DNA of 29,569 nt from DTFZ01 sp050260375 (GTDB taxonomy: Bacteria; Bacillota; Clostridia; Christensenellales; SZUA-584). A program made the translations under genes and the position numbers. The stretch is taken from assembly GCA_050260375.1 (NCBI GenBank), contig JBLNCA010000044.1, positions 1-29,569 of the forward strand, read 5' to 3'. Under the pieces are notes generated by a model. It was not told the origin of the DNA. It did no database searches and was given only the letters and a program-made list of their open reading frames with translations. Below are positions 7,901-16,848 of the stretch, piece after piece; positions within the stretch are counted from its first letter, which is position 1, and each line of letters opens with the position of its first letter.

Positions 7901-7929
7901 TTGCTCAACAAAAATAAAAGTGCTATACT
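7901..7929 (+). promoter_or_regulatory. Sigma-A promoter of the TPR-like gene
   Basis: TTGCTC (7901-7906) and TATACT (7924-7929) are 17 bases apart in the divergent region between the glycosyltransferase and the TPR-like gene, 83 bases upstream of the ATG at 8013. Confidence 0.6.
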
Positions 7930-8012
7930 GTATCCGACAAAATATGACATAATTCCCAGGCGCCATAACGCAGCAGCACCAGAGTCCAAGAGATTTCAAA
8001 GGAGCTGTTCTT

Positions 8013-9746
8013 ATGTATCTTTTCGCGGCGTTCTTTGACAGGAACGCGTCCACCACTTACCGGCTTAAGGGCAAATACTTAGAGCATTTCAAAGCGGCGT
8101 TTCCGGCGTACGGCGAGCAGCTGGGTCGCATAAAAGCGTGCCTCGGCTATATCGCGGGAAACGACAACGCGGGTGTAAGCGCGGTATCGCTGAAACTCAA
8201 ATCGTATGATATAGGGGACGACGCGATAAAGCTCGTGTTTGAAGCGGTCAGGCATTCGGACATTGAAAGCGGATATCTTTCTGCACAGGTGCGCGCCCTG
8301 GCGAGGATGAAAGGGTGGCTTAACGGAGACGGGCTTGCGCCGGTGGTAGTGCTCGCGGAGCAAAGCGATTGCGAGGAAGTCTGCGAATCATCAAGAAAGC
8401 TTAAGACGCTTGACGCGCTTATCGGTAAACAGGATTATAAGGCGGCGCTGAATGTGTTCGCGCCTTTGAGCGGAGTAAACGCAAACAGCCTTTACTGGAA
8501 CAGCCCCGAGATACTCTACCGGCTGGGGCTTGCGTGCAGCAAGATGGCGGTAACGCTGAAGATAAGGGAAAGCGAGAAAAAGAAGCTCGATATAGCGAGG
8601 CAGTACAGGGAGTACTGCGAGCGGTTCCTTATAAGGGGCGCCGAGATAGAGGACGGCGCGCGGTGCGCCTCTGCGCTTGCGTACAGGTATTATTCAAACG
8701 TGCACGAGCTGACAAGGCCCGGCGAGCGGCGCGATGAGAACCTTGAAGAGCAGATAGAAAAGGCTAACGAATGGCTCAGCCGCGCTATAGAAATCTATCC
8801 GCAGAGCGTGCACAACAACTACCGCAAGGGCAAGCTCATCATAGAGAAGCAGGCGCCCTACCTTTTGTTCGGCAAGCGCTCTTACGGCGAGGGCGAGGCG
8901 CGGCTGCTGCGCGAGATACGGGAGGTGGGCGAGGAGCACCTTGCAAGCGCTATAGCGGTATACGAGTCGCTGGAGGACGAACACGCCAAAGAGGCAAGCC
9001 GCCGCGAGTACTCAAAAGCGCTGTTCGTGCTGGGCGGATATTATCTCGAGGACGCAGCTTTGCCGGTGCACGAGTACTTCATCTCGAAAATTGCGGGAAA
9101 ACAGCCCGCCGTATCAATAAAGCCGATATCCAAAATGGACATAGAGAGCGCGAGGGAGAACCTTGAAAAGTGCTTTGCCGCGGAAACGGACATGCCGCTT
9201 TCGCGGCTGGACACCGCGGCGCTTTCAGGCGAGGTTAAGAAATGGACGAGATCGCCGGTGGAAAAGCTTTACCGCATAGGGTGCGCGTACTGTGCGCAGG
9301 CGTTCATATTGCTTGCGGAAGGCGAAGGTGACAAAGCCGCTTCGCTGGCGAAGAAAGCCGTCTATTTCCTTAACGCGTCGAGAAGCGTGGCGGATAAGTG
9401 CGCCGACAGAAAAAGGAACACGTGGCACATCAGCGAGAAGATAGCGTGGGCCCACATACTGCTCGGGCAGTACGAAAAGGCGGCGCAGCTGCTATCCCAC
9501 GCGCGTGCGGGGTACATAATAAACACGTACGCGATAGCGCTGCTGCTCGCGGGTGGGGAGAAGAACGCCGATAAAGCAAAGCAGGCTCTTGCTCTTGCGG
9601 CGGGCGACAGGCATAACCTCGCCCAAGGCCTTACCGCGGTGCTGCTGGCGTATTTAAACGGGGAAAAGCGCGTAACGAAAAAGCTGTCCGCTCGAAACGC
9701 AAGGCTTGCGAAGCTTCTCGGCATTGAGGCGGTAAAAACCGTTTAA
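8013..9746 (+). CDS. Large alpha-helical TPR-like protein, unknown function
   Basis: A 577-residue protein with no signal peptide or membrane segment. I do not recognise the family. Composition and spacing suggest stacked helical hairpins: helix pairs rich in Ala, Leu and Tyr recur (for example ILYRLGLACSKMA near 165, KANEWLSRAIEIYPQSVHNNYRKG near 245-270, VEKLYRIGCAYCAQAFILLA near 410-430 and GQYEKAAQLLSHA near 490), as in tetratricopeptide arrays that hold protein partners. The N-terminal 150 residues are less repetitive and may be a separate domain. AAAGGAG lies eight bases before the ATG and a promoter is visible at 7901-7929. It is divergent from the glycosyltransferase and no neighbour suggests a job. 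Confidence 0.75.
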   Translation: MYLFAAFFDRNASTTYRLKGKYLEHFKAAFPAYGEQLGRIKACLGYIAGNDNAGVSAVSLKLKSYDIGDDAIKLVFEAVRHSDIESGYLSAQVRALARMKGWLNGDGLAPVVVLAEQSDCEEVCESSRKLKTLDALIGKQDYKAALNVFAPLSGVNANSLYWNSPEILYRLGLACSKMAVTLKIRESEKKKLDIARQYREYCERFLIRGAEIEDGARCASALAYRYYSNVHELTRPGERRDENLEEQIEKANEWLSRAIEIYPQSVHNNYRKGKLIIEKQAPYLLFGKRSYGEGEARLLREIREVGEEHLASAIAVYESLEDEHAKEASRREYSKALFVLGGYYLEDAALPVHEYFISKIAGKQPAVSIKPISKMDIESARENLEKCFAAETDMPLSRLDTAALSGEVKKWTRSPVEKLYRIGCAYCAQAFILLAEGEGDKAASLAKKAVYFLNASRSVADKCADRKRNTWHISEKIAWAHILLGQYEKAAQLLSHARAGYIINTYAIALLLAGGEKNADKAKQALALAAGDRHNLAQGLTAVLLAYLNGEKRVTKKLSARNARLAKLLGIEAVKTV

Positions 9747-9783
9747 ATTGCGTTAATTTATGACTAAAAAAGGATGCGGGCGA

Positions 9784-9813
9784 TTGACAGGCGAGCGCGC
9801 GGCGTGTTATATT
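9784..9813 (+). promoter_or_regulatory. Sigma-A promoter of the 77-residue protein
   Basis: A perfect TTGACA (9784-9789) is followed after 18 bases by TATATT (9808-9813), 47 bases upstream of the ATG at 9861. It shows that the small gene is transcribed on its own. Confidence 0.65.
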
Positions 9814-9860
9814 TCATACATAGCGGCAAGTTCGCTAAATAATATGCAGGAGGAATTCAC

Positions 9861-10094
9861 ATGAAGATCAAGAACATTACCCAGCCGCAAAAGTTTTTTG
9901 AAATGCTTCAAAAATGCAAGGGCAAGGTAGAACTGGTTACTTCGGAAGGCGACAGGCTGAACTTAAAGTCCACGCTGTGCCAGTACATCATGCTGACGCA
10001 GATGTTCTCGGAAGCCAAAATAGGCGAAATAGAGCTTTTGGTTTCGGAACCTGAGGATTTAAGCCTGCTCCTGAATTATCTTGTAAGAGGATAA
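9861..10094 (+). CDS. Small conserved-looking cytoplasmic protein, unknown function
   Basis: A 77-residue soluble protein (begins MKIKNITQPQKFFEMLQKC). It reads as a compact alpha/beta domain: helix (PQKFFEMLQKC), strand (KVELVTSEGD), a hydrophobic middle (LKSTLCQYIMLTQMF) and a final strand-helix (EIELLVSEPEDLSLLLNYL). Similar short proteins seem familiar from Clostridia, where I recall automatic names of the 'polya polymerase' kind that have no support. Strong signals surround it: promoter at 9784-9813, GGAGG eight bases before the ATG, and its own terminator at 10109-10134. It is therefore a real, separately expressed gene. No catalytic motif is visible. Confidence 0.8.
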   Translation: MKIKNITQPQKFFEMLQKCKGKVELVTSEGDRLNLKSTLCQYIMLTQMFSEAKIGEIELLVSEPEDLSLLLNYLVRG

Positions 10095-10108
10095 TCGGAG
10101 GTAATCAG

Positions 10109-10134
10109 AGCCGCTGCATAAGTGGCTTTTTTTA
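10109..10134 (+). terminator. Rho-independent terminator of the 77-residue protein gene
   Basis: AGCCGCT (10109-10115) pairs with AGTGGCT (10121-10127; one G-U pair), loop GCATA, then a seven-T run. It begins 14 bases after the stop codon. Confidence 0.88.
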
Positions 10135-10139
10135 TTTTC

Positions 10140-10154
10140 GGACATGTCATGTCC
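10140..10154. promoter_or_regulatory. Perfect palindrome upstream of addB (operator candidate)
   Basis: GGACATG-T-CATGTCC is a perfect 7-bp inverted repeat around one base. It lies just upstream of the TATAAT-like -10 boxes that precede addB, where a repressor or activator would sit. It differs from the Gram-positive LexA box (CGAAC-N4-GTTCG) in sequence and symmetry, so SOS control cannot be claimed. Confidence 0.4.
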
Positions 10155-10172
10155 ATTTTTAAGTTCACACGG

Positions 10173-10183
10173 TATAATATAAT
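10173..10183 (+). promoter_or_regulatory. Overlapping -10 boxes upstream of addB
   Basis: Two overlapping TATAAT hexamers (10173-10178 and 10178-10183) lie about 155 bases before the addB ATG. No good -35 hexamer sits 16-18 bases upstream of either; the palindrome at 10140-10154 occupies that area. This suggests an activator-dependent or weak promoter, and it implies a long leader. Confidence 0.35.
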
Positions 10184-10193
10184 CACCTGGAAT

Positions 10194-10315
10194 TATTATC
10201 AATGTCCCGGCGAGTCTTACGGCTTGCCGGGGCGATAATATCAATTTCGGTCAAATTAAAGCAGCTTACGGGTAAAAAATCACAATGCCTTTTGCCATGC
10301 GCGTCAAAAGGCATT
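10194..10315 (+). ncRNA. Structured 5' leader of addB (unknown RNA element)
   Basis: The stretch between the -10 boxes and addB folds into two strong hairpins. The first has an outer stem TATTATC/GATAATA (10194-10200 with 10234-10240) and an inner stem CCCGGCGAG/CTTGCCGGG (10206-10214 with 10223-10231, one G-U) around an 8-base loop. The second is a perfect 10-bp stem AATGCCTTTT/AAAAGGCATT (10284-10293 with 10306-10315), ending 22 bases before the ATG. Neither is followed by a T tract, so they are not terminators. I recognise no known riboswitch class. Confidence 0.35.
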
Positions 10316-10337
10316 CGGAAAACACAGGGGTTTTGGT

Positions 10338-13300
10338 ATGAGCGTGACGGTGCTGACCGGAAGGTCGGGAAGCGGCAAGAGCCGCGTTTTGATGAAGCTG
10401 ATAGCGGGGTTTATAAAAGACCCGTTTTCCAAAGTCATAGTTATCGTTCCCGGCCAGCTCACATTCGAGACGGAAAAAAACATAATGGAGCAGTGCCGTG
10501 TAAAAGGCATACTCGGACTCGAGGTAATGAGCGTTCAGCGTCTTGCTTTTAAGGTGCTCGAAGACGCCGGCAGCGTTGCTTTTATTTCCAACGCCCAGAA
10601 AGCGCTGTATCTAAGCCGCGCGCTCGAGGGAGAGGCGTTCGGAGACATAAGCGGGCTCGAGGACTGTACGGCTGCACTGATGACGAGGCTTAAGAGCTAC
10701 TGCCAGACGCCGGAAAGTTTAAGAGCCGCGGCCGAGGGCTTAAAGGACGGAGAGCTGAAAAAGAAGCTTTTAAACATAGCGCTTGTTTACGAGCGGTATA
10801 TAAAGCTTTGCGGAGGCAGTCCGGACGTATCCGACATGTACGCAATGGCAGCCGCCGCAGCGCCCCGCGCGGAGTTCCTTCGCGGCGCGCACGTCATAAT
10901 AGACGGCATTGACAGCGCTTCGCCCGCGGTGCTCGATTTTCTGGCCGAGGTCATATATCTAAGCAAAGACGTGACGGCGGCGTTCAGGAGCGGCAGCGAG
11001 GAGGAGGGCGACCTCTTTTATTCCGAGCAGGAGGATATGCGGCGTTTCATAGAAGCCGCGAAAAAAAGCGGCAAGGCCGTGACAATAAGAAGCGTTGCCG
11101 AAGCGGGGCGGTACGACTGCGCCGAGCTTGCTTATCTGGAAGCGAACCTTTATAGATACCCTTATAAGCCTTACGGCGGCGAAGTAAACGGCATTATACT
11201 GCTGCAGGCGCAAAGCCTCGAGGCAGAGGTGGAAATGATAGCCTCGGGCATATTAAAGGAGATAAAGGAGGGCAGGCGCTTTCGGGACATTGCGATAGCC
11301 GTGGGCGGCATAGACGCATACCTGCCCGCGATAAAAGCAAAGTTTACCGAATGCAACATACCGTACTTCTACGACGAGCGCCGCACGCTCGCTGACAATA
11401 CGTTTTTTGAGTTTCTGCACGACGCGCTTGCAGCCGCGGCGGGCGACGCGGACGCAGTTGAAGGGTATGTTTACAGCATCTATTCGCCGCTCGGATTTGA
11501 AGAGCGCGCCAGCCTTAAGAAGTACGCCAGGAAATACGCGCTGCGCGGCTGGCATTATAAGAGCGCATTTTACCGCGGAAGCGGCGAGACGGAAGCATTG
11601 CGGCGCAAAGCGATGGAGCCTCTCTTCAGGCTGGAAAAAGGCATAGCGCAGGAGACCGCATATAAGCAGATAGATGCTGTAAAGCGGTTTTTAAACGAAT
11701 GCGGTGCTGAGCAAAAGCTTGACGCGCTGCGCGAAAGCCTCGGGAAGGACGCGCGGCTCGAACAGGAGTATTTTGCACAGGTATATCAAAAGTCGCTCGA
11801 AACGCTTGACGGCATGGCGCAGGTTTTCGGCGACGGGCGAATAGAGCCGCGCGCGCTGAGCAGGCTTCTAAAGACGGCGTTTGGAAATACCAAGATAGCG
11901 CTGATACCGCCCACCACCGACGAGGTGCGCATATACGACATATCGGTAGCGCGTCTGCCCGGCGTGGAGGTGCTGTTCGCTGCGGGCATGCACGACGGCG
12001 TATGGCCAGCGAAGGACGACGGCTCCGGGCTGTTATCGCGCAGCGAGCGGGAAACGCTGTTTGAAGCGGGGCTCAATTTAGGCGTATACGACGCGTCGGA
12101 GGAAAAGCTCAAGGTTTATACCGCTCTCTCCAAGCCTAAAAAGAAGCTGTATATAAGCCACAACGCGCAAACGGGACAGCCGTCCGTGCTTATTGACAGG
12201 ATAAAGAGGCTGTTCCCAAGGCTTTCTGCATGCACGCAGCCGGAATATTCTTCGATAGCGGGGGCTCAGGCGCGGGTATTAGGCGCGATGGCGGACGTGC
12301 TGGCGGGAGGCGAGCCGGACGGAAGGCTTGCCGGCATGTGCTCTTTGATGCTGAAAACTCCGGGATGGCGCGACAAGGCGCGTCGCATGCTGCTGCGCAC
12401 CAACGCGGCCGAGCCTGTTGCCAAAGAAGACGCGGTAAGGCTGTACGGAGGCATACGCTGCAGCGCGACTAGGATTGAAGACTATTACAAGTGCCCGTTT
12501 AAGCACTTCCTTGATTTCGGCCTGAAGGCGGAGCAGGAGCGGGATTACACAAACGACAGGGTGGATATAGGGACTTACATGCACTTAGCGCTCGATATGT
12601 TCGTCAAGGCGCTGCTCGAGGACGGCGCGGATATAAAGGAGCTGTCCGAAGCCGATACGGAAGCCCGTATGACCGCCGCCGCTATGAAAGCCGCCGAGGT
12701 ACACGAAGACGGCAAGCTTAAAAGCGACGAGCGGTTCGCATTGCGGCTTGAGCTGCTCAAAAAAGAGCTCGTCAACACGGCTCTCAGGATAAGGTCGCAT
12801 TTTTTGGGCAGCAGGGCAAGGGTTTTCTTGAGCGAACAGGATTTTTCGGGTTACGCGGTGGATACCGAATTCGGCGAGGTAGAGATAACGGGCAAGATAG
12901 ACAGGATAGATGTGGCAGACGGGTATTTCCGCGTAGTGGACTATAAATCCTCTTCCACCGGCTTTTCGCTTAAGGATTTCGCGGGAGGCGTAAGCATACA
13001 GCTTCCATTATACATACGCGCGGCGCAGCGGCTGCTCGAAGCGAAAGGAGAGTACTTGAAACCCGCAGGCGGGTATTACATGAGAATAGGCGACGCTTAC
13101 AAGTCGAGCGAACGCGAAGTCGCAAGGGATTCAAGGCTTACCGGGCTTTCTCTGCGCGACGCGGAGGCGCTGTCGGCACTTAGCGCGGTGAACGAGGACG
13201 GCAGCTTTGTTGCGATAGACCAGGCGCTTAAAATATCCGGAGAGCTTAAGAGCAGCGCAAAGCACTTCGACGAGTGCGAGCTGCGGCGGCTTACCGAGTA

Positions 13301-13520
13301 TACGGACGAGCTGATAAGGCGGGCCGCGGAGGGTATGTATTCGGGTGACAACGCGATAAACCCGGCAGTTGGTACGTCGGGCGCGGACGTATGCGATTAC
13401 TGCGCGTACGGCAGCGTTTGCATGATGGACCCTGGCTACGAGGGCAACGCTTCCCGGCAGATAGCGGAAATGCAGTCGCTTTTCTTACGTGAGGAAGGAG
13501 GCGCGGACGATGTGGAATGA
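10338..13520 (+). CDS. addB: ATP-dependent helicase/nuclease subunit B
   Basis: The 1060-residue AddB subunit of the AddAB complex, which resects double-strand breaks for RecA and stops at Chi-like sites. The N-terminus has a Walker A motif (GRSGSGKS at 8-15); the middle is the degenerate helicase part that scans for Chi. The C-terminal RecB-type nuclease shows VVDYKS near 866-871. Its four iron-sulfur cysteines are C719 (YKCPFKH), C1019, C1022 and C1028, with the canonical C-x2-C-x5-C spacing at the end, so the cluster should be intact. The ATG has only a weak purine tract before it and lies behind a structured leader. It overlaps addA by 11 bases. Confidence 0.96.
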   Translation: MSVTVLTGRSGSGKSRVLMKLIAGFIKDPFSKVIVIVPGQLTFETEKNIMEQCRVKGILGLEVMSVQRLAFKVLEDAGSVAFISNAQKALYLSRALEGEAFGDISGLEDCTAALMTRLKSYCQTPESLRAAAEGLKDGELKKKLLNIALVYERYIKLCGGSPDVSDMYAMAAAAAPRAEFLRGAHVIIDGIDSASPAVLDFLAEVIYLSKDVTAAFRSGSEEEGDLFYSEQEDMRRFIEAAKKSGKAVTIRSVAEAGRYDCAELAYLEANLYRYPYKPYGGEVNGIILLQAQSLEAEVEMIASGILKEIKEGRRFRDIAIAVGGIDAYLPAIKAKFTECNIPYFYDERRTLADNTFFEFLHDALAAAAGDADAVEGYVYSIYSPLGFEERASLKKYARKYALRGWHYKSAFYRGSGETEALRRKAMEPLFRLEKGIAQETAYKQIDAVKRFLNECGAEQKLDALRESLGKDARLEQEYFAQVYQKSLETLDGMAQVFGDGRIEPRALSRLLKTAFGNTKIALIPPTTDEVRIYDISVARLPGVEVLFAAGMHDGVWPAKDDGSGLLSRSERETLFEAGLNLGVYDASEEKLKVYTALSKPKKKLYISHNAQTGQPSVLIDRIKRLFPRLSACTQPEYSSIAGAQARVLGAMADVLAGGEPDGRLAGMCSLMLKTPGWRDKARRMLLRTNAAEPVAKEDAVRLYGGIRCSATRIEDYYKCPFKHFLDFGLKAEQERDYTNDRVDIGTYMHLALDMFVKALLEDGADIKELSEADTEARMTAAAMKAAEVHEDGKLKSDERFALRLELLKKELVNTALRIRSHFLGSRARVFLSEQDFSGYAVDTEFGEVEITGKIDRIDVADGYFRVVDYKSSSTGFSLKDFAGGVSIQLPLYIRAAQRLLEAKGEYLKPAGGYYMRIGDAYKSSEREVARDSRLTGLSLRDAEALSALSAVNEDGSFVAIDQALKISGELKSSAKHFDECELRRLTEYTDELIRRAAEGMYSGDNAINPAVGTSGADVCDYCAYGSVCMMDPGYEGNASRQIAEMQSLFLREEGGADDVE

Positions 13521-16500
13521 CAGGCAGCAAAAAGCGATAGACATGCGGGGCTGCAGCGTAGCCGTGTCGGCGGCGGCGGGCAGCGGCAAGACGAGCGTGC
13601 TTGCAGAGCGCGTCCTCCGGCTCATAGAAGAGGGCGAAGATATTGAGCGCATGCTTATAGTTACGTTCACCAACCTCGCGGCTGGCGAAATGAAGGAGCG
13701 CATATTCCGCAGGCTGCAGGAGGCGGGCGGACAGCGGCTGGCCGCGCAGGCCGAAAAGTGCGCGTTTGCCGATATATCCACGATACATTCGTTCTGCGGC
13801 CGCGTCATAAGGGACAACTTCGAGCAGGCGGGCTTAAGCCCCACGTTTGTAGTGGCGGACGAAGCTGCGATAGCTGCGATGAAAGAGCGTGCGATGGACG
13901 ACGCCGCGGAAGCGCTTGCGCGGGAGCCGGCTTTTTCGGGCTTTATCGAAAGGTTCGCGCCGCGCGGAGACTTGCAGCGCATTAAAGACACGGCGTTTAC
14001 GATATATGACCGCGTAATCAGCCAGAAGGAACCGCAAAAGTGGCTCGACGAAGCGGCGGAACATTTTGACTCTCCTGCATTCATAGAAACGCTGTTTGCG
14101 CAGTTTAAGCTCGCAGTATCGGAGGCGGCCGAGGCCGCGTCGCTTCATCTTGCCGAGCGGTCGGAAATTTGGCGCATGCGCGGGTTTGCCGCGGAAGCGG
14201 ATATAAGCGAGCGGCAGCGCAAAGCTATACTGCGCTGCGCCGGCAGCTTCGATATACGCAGCGTGTTTATCCCCAAAGCGGAGCATATAAGCTCTAAAAT
14301 AAAGGGCGCGCCGAACAGGGAGAGCAAAACGCTGACGAACAGGGCAAACAAGTGCTTTGAAGAGCTTTACGCGTACGAAGGGGATTTTTACGCCAAAGTA
14401 TCGGGCGAGCTTGCGGCAGTGCGCGGCGATGCCCGTGCGTTCATAGAGCTTACAAGGGATTTCATGGACAGGTACGCCTCTCTTAAACGGCGCAGAAACG
14501 TGCTCGATCACGACGACCTGATACATTTCGCGCTCAAATGCCTGATGGTTCCGGAGATAGCCGCAAGGTACCGCGAGAGGTACGCGCATGTGTTTGTGGA
14601 CGAATACCAGGACATAAACGACGTGCAGTGCGCGATACTCGAAAAGGTGCGGCGCGAAGCAAACGATTTTATCGTAGGCGACGTGAAGCAGTGCATATAC
14701 ATGTTCCGCGAGTCGAACCCTAAGCTGCTGATATCCCGGTGCGAGGAGCTCAAAGGCTCGGGGCTTGTGGAGATGAACGTCAATTACCGCAGCCAGCCGG
14801 GCGTTATAGACTTCATAAACGGCGTAATGGCATGCATGATGTCCGCCGAGGCGGGCGGCGTGGAGTACGCGGGCGGACAGGCGCTTGAAGCGGGCCTTGA
14901 GGGAGAAGGGTATGCGGAGATAGTGTTTGCCGACAGCGAAGGCACGGAGAGCATCAAGGCTGAAGGCTCGGCTGTGGCGGCGTATATAAAGGAACTCGTC
15001 GCTCAAGGGTACCGGTATAAGGATATAGGGGTGCTGCGCCCTGAGGTCTCGACATCGGGCAGGCAGCTTGCCAAGGCGCTTTCGGATTCCGGCATACCGG
15101 TGGTAAGCGGGGCGGACGGCACGGACGTAAAGTTCAGCGAGCTCGGGGTGTTTATAAACCTGCTTTCGCTGATAGACAGCCCGGGAAGCGACACGGCGCT
15201 GCTCAGCGTTATGAGATATCCGCATTTCGGCTTTACCGAGCCGGAGCTTGCCTTGATACGGCTGGCGCATATCGCCGGGGATGAGGACAGGAGCTTTTAC
15301 CGCGCGGCTACTGCATACAGCGGCGGCGGCGAACTCGGAAAAAAGCTTAAAGGCTTCTTTGACGAGATAGAGCGCTTCCGGCTGCTGTCGCAGTCGCTGA
15401 AATTGCCCGACTTTCTGATGCGCTTAAAGCGGGAGGCGGAATTTTCAGAATACGCGCTCACTTCGCCGGGAGGGGCGGCCAGCGACGCCGCAATAAGCTC
15501 GTTTATAGCGGCCGCGTCGGCGATGAAGGACGCGCGGCTTTGCGATATAATAGCCTACGCCTCAAAAATTGGGGCAAAGCAGCAGCAAAAACCGGGCGAC
15601 GTCGACGCCGTGTACTTAACCACGATACACAAGTCAAAAGGGCTCGAGTTCCCCGCCGTGATACTCTCGGGCATGCACAAGATGATAAACCAGCGCGATA
15701 CAAACGGGCCGGTGCTCGTCGGCAGGGAGCTGGGGCTGGCGCTCGACATAATAGACGAAAAGTCGCGAGTACGCACTCCCACGATGCACAGGCAGGCAAC
15801 AGCGCGCGGTATGCGCCGCGAGACGATATCCGAAACGATACGGCTGCTATATGTGGGCATGACTCGCGCGTCCGCAAGGCTCGCGATACTCGGCGCGGGA
15901 GAAATGAAAGACAAGTGGCTGGAGCAAAAAGCGCCGGGCTGGCAGTTTGAAGCCAGTACGTATTTCGACCTCGTTATGCCTGCGCTTGCGATGATGTGCG
16001 CGCGCACGGGCAAGGATATAAACGGATTCGTGCGGACCATGCGCGAAGAGCCCGGCGGGGGAGAAACTTTGAGCCGCGAACAGCGGCTCGATATGCTGCT
16101 CGATATGGCGGACTGCGCCTGTGCGCCGGACGTGTTCACGGAATACAAGAATGCCGCCGACATTGGCGTTCCCTCCAAGGTAAGCGTCTCGGCGCTTAAG
16201 CGGCTGCACGAGAAGGAGACTTTCAAGCGCGTCTATTTTCCCGGCGACGACGATATCTCCGCGGCGGAACGGGGTACGCTTACGCACAAGGCGCTGCAGA
16301 AAATCGGGCTTGAGAAAAGAAGCGAGGAGGAAGTAGTCGCCCGCTTAAAAGAGCTTAAGGCAGTGATACCCGAAGAGAAGGCGGAGACTATAGATGCGCG
16401 CAGCATAGCCGCGTTTCTTGAAAGCGACATAGCGCAGCGCGCGAGGCGTTCTCAACGGCGGCTTACAGAGGCTCCGTTCTGCCTTGCGATGAGCGCGAGG

Positions 16501-16758
16501 GAGCTTGGGCTCGCAGACTCGGATGAGAGCGTGATGGTGCAGGGCGTTATCGACATGTGCTTTTTAGAAGACGGGCGCTGGGTAGTCGTGGACTATAAGA
16601 CGGACAGGGTAACGCCCGGGCAGGAGCGCGACGCGGCGGAAAAATACCGGCTTCAGCTTGACATATACGCGAAGGCTCTTAATGCCATCACAGGCATGCC
16701 CGTAAAAGAATGCGTGATATATCTGCTCTCGGCGGGAAAGAGCGTAACGCTTTTTTGA
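13510..16758 (+). CDS. addA: ATP-dependent helicase/nuclease subunit A
   Basis: The 1082-residue AddA subunit, the 3'-5' UvrD-type helicase and second nuclease of AddAB. Motifs in order: Walker A AAAGSGKTS at 21-29; DEYQD (Walker B) near 363-368; the GDVKQCIYMFR motif; KSKGLEFPAVIL, typical of UvrD helicases, in the C-terminal half; LLYVGMTRAS; and the RecB nuclease motif VVDYKTDR near 1025-1032. A GTG seven codons earlier is in frame, but AAGGAGG (13495-13501) lies eight bases before the ATG at 13510 and fixes the start there. The 11-base overlap with addB indicates coupled synthesis of the two subunits. No further repair gene follows. Confidence 0.96.
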   Translation: MWNDRQQKAIDMRGCSVAVSAAAGSGKTSVLAERVLRLIEEGEDIERMLIVTFTNLAAGEMKERIFRRLQEAGGQRLAAQAEKCAFADISTIHSFCGRVIRDNFEQAGLSPTFVVADEAAIAAMKERAMDDAAEALAREPAFSGFIERFAPRGDLQRIKDTAFTIYDRVISQKEPQKWLDEAAEHFDSPAFIETLFAQFKLAVSEAAEAASLHLAERSEIWRMRGFAAEADISERQRKAILRCAGSFDIRSVFIPKAEHISSKIKGAPNRESKTLTNRANKCFEELYAYEGDFYAKVSGELAAVRGDARAFIELTRDFMDRYASLKRRRNVLDHDDLIHFALKCLMVPEIAARYRERYAHVFVDEYQDINDVQCAILEKVRREANDFIVGDVKQCIYMFRESNPKLLISRCEELKGSGLVEMNVNYRSQPGVIDFINGVMACMMSAEAGGVEYAGGQALEAGLEGEGYAEIVFADSEGTESIKAEGSAVAAYIKELVAQGYRYKDIGVLRPEVSTSGRQLAKALSDSGIPVVSGADGTDVKFSELGVFINLLSLIDSPGSDTALLSVMRYPHFGFTEPELALIRLAHIAGDEDRSFYRAATAYSGGGELGKKLKGFFDEIERFRLLSQSLKLPDFLMRLKREAEFSEYALTSPGGAASDAAISSFIAAASAMKDARLCDIIAYASKIGAKQQQKPGDVDAVYLTTIHKSKGLEFPAVILSGMHKMINQRDTNGPVLVGRELGLALDIIDEKSRVRTPTMHRQATARGMRRETISETIRLLYVGMTRASARLAILGAGEMKDKWLEQKAPGWQFEASTYFDLVMPALAMMCARTGKDINGFVRTMREEPGGGETLSREQRLDMLLDMADCACAPDVFTEYKNAADIGVPSKVSVSALKRLHEKETFKRVYFPGDDDISAAERGTLTHKALQKIGLEKRSEEEVVARLKELKAVIPEEKAETIDARSIAAFLESDIAQRARRSQRRLTEAPFCLAMSARELGLADSDESVMVQGVIDMCFLEDGRWVVVDYKTDRVTPGQERDAAEKYRLQLDIYAKALNAITGMPVKECVIYLLSAGKSVTLF

Positions 16759-16804
16759 CCTTTTTATGCTTAAAAAGGGCGTAAATTAACGGATATCAGT
16801 GCGC

Positions 16805-16848
16805 TTATCCACATCAAAATACGAGTTATCCACAAAAAATGTGGATAA
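16805..16848. promoter_or_regulatory. Cluster of three perfect DnaA boxes
   Basis: The consensus 9-mer TTATCCACA occurs exactly at 16805-16813 and 16826-16834 on the plus strand and, inverted (TGTGGATAA), at 16840-16848. Such boxes bind the initiator DnaA; clusters outside the origin are known to titrate or reactivate DnaA or to regulate nearby genes. Two of the three are the arms of a 13-bp hairpin, so a simple stem-loop could account for that pair. No AT-rich unwinding element or dnaA/dnaN gene lies next to it, so I do not call it an origin. Confidence 0.6.

Noticed and set aside
10140..10154. LexA (SOS) box upstream of addB
   Set aside because: The palindrome does not match the CGAAC-N4-GTTCG consensus in sequence or in symmetry (odd centre).
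13834..15270. 478-codon open frame antisense to addA
   Set aside because: It has no ribosome binding site, its residue content is dominated by Arg, Tyr and His as expected of a complement of GC-rich coding DNA, and it lies wholly inside an intact addA.
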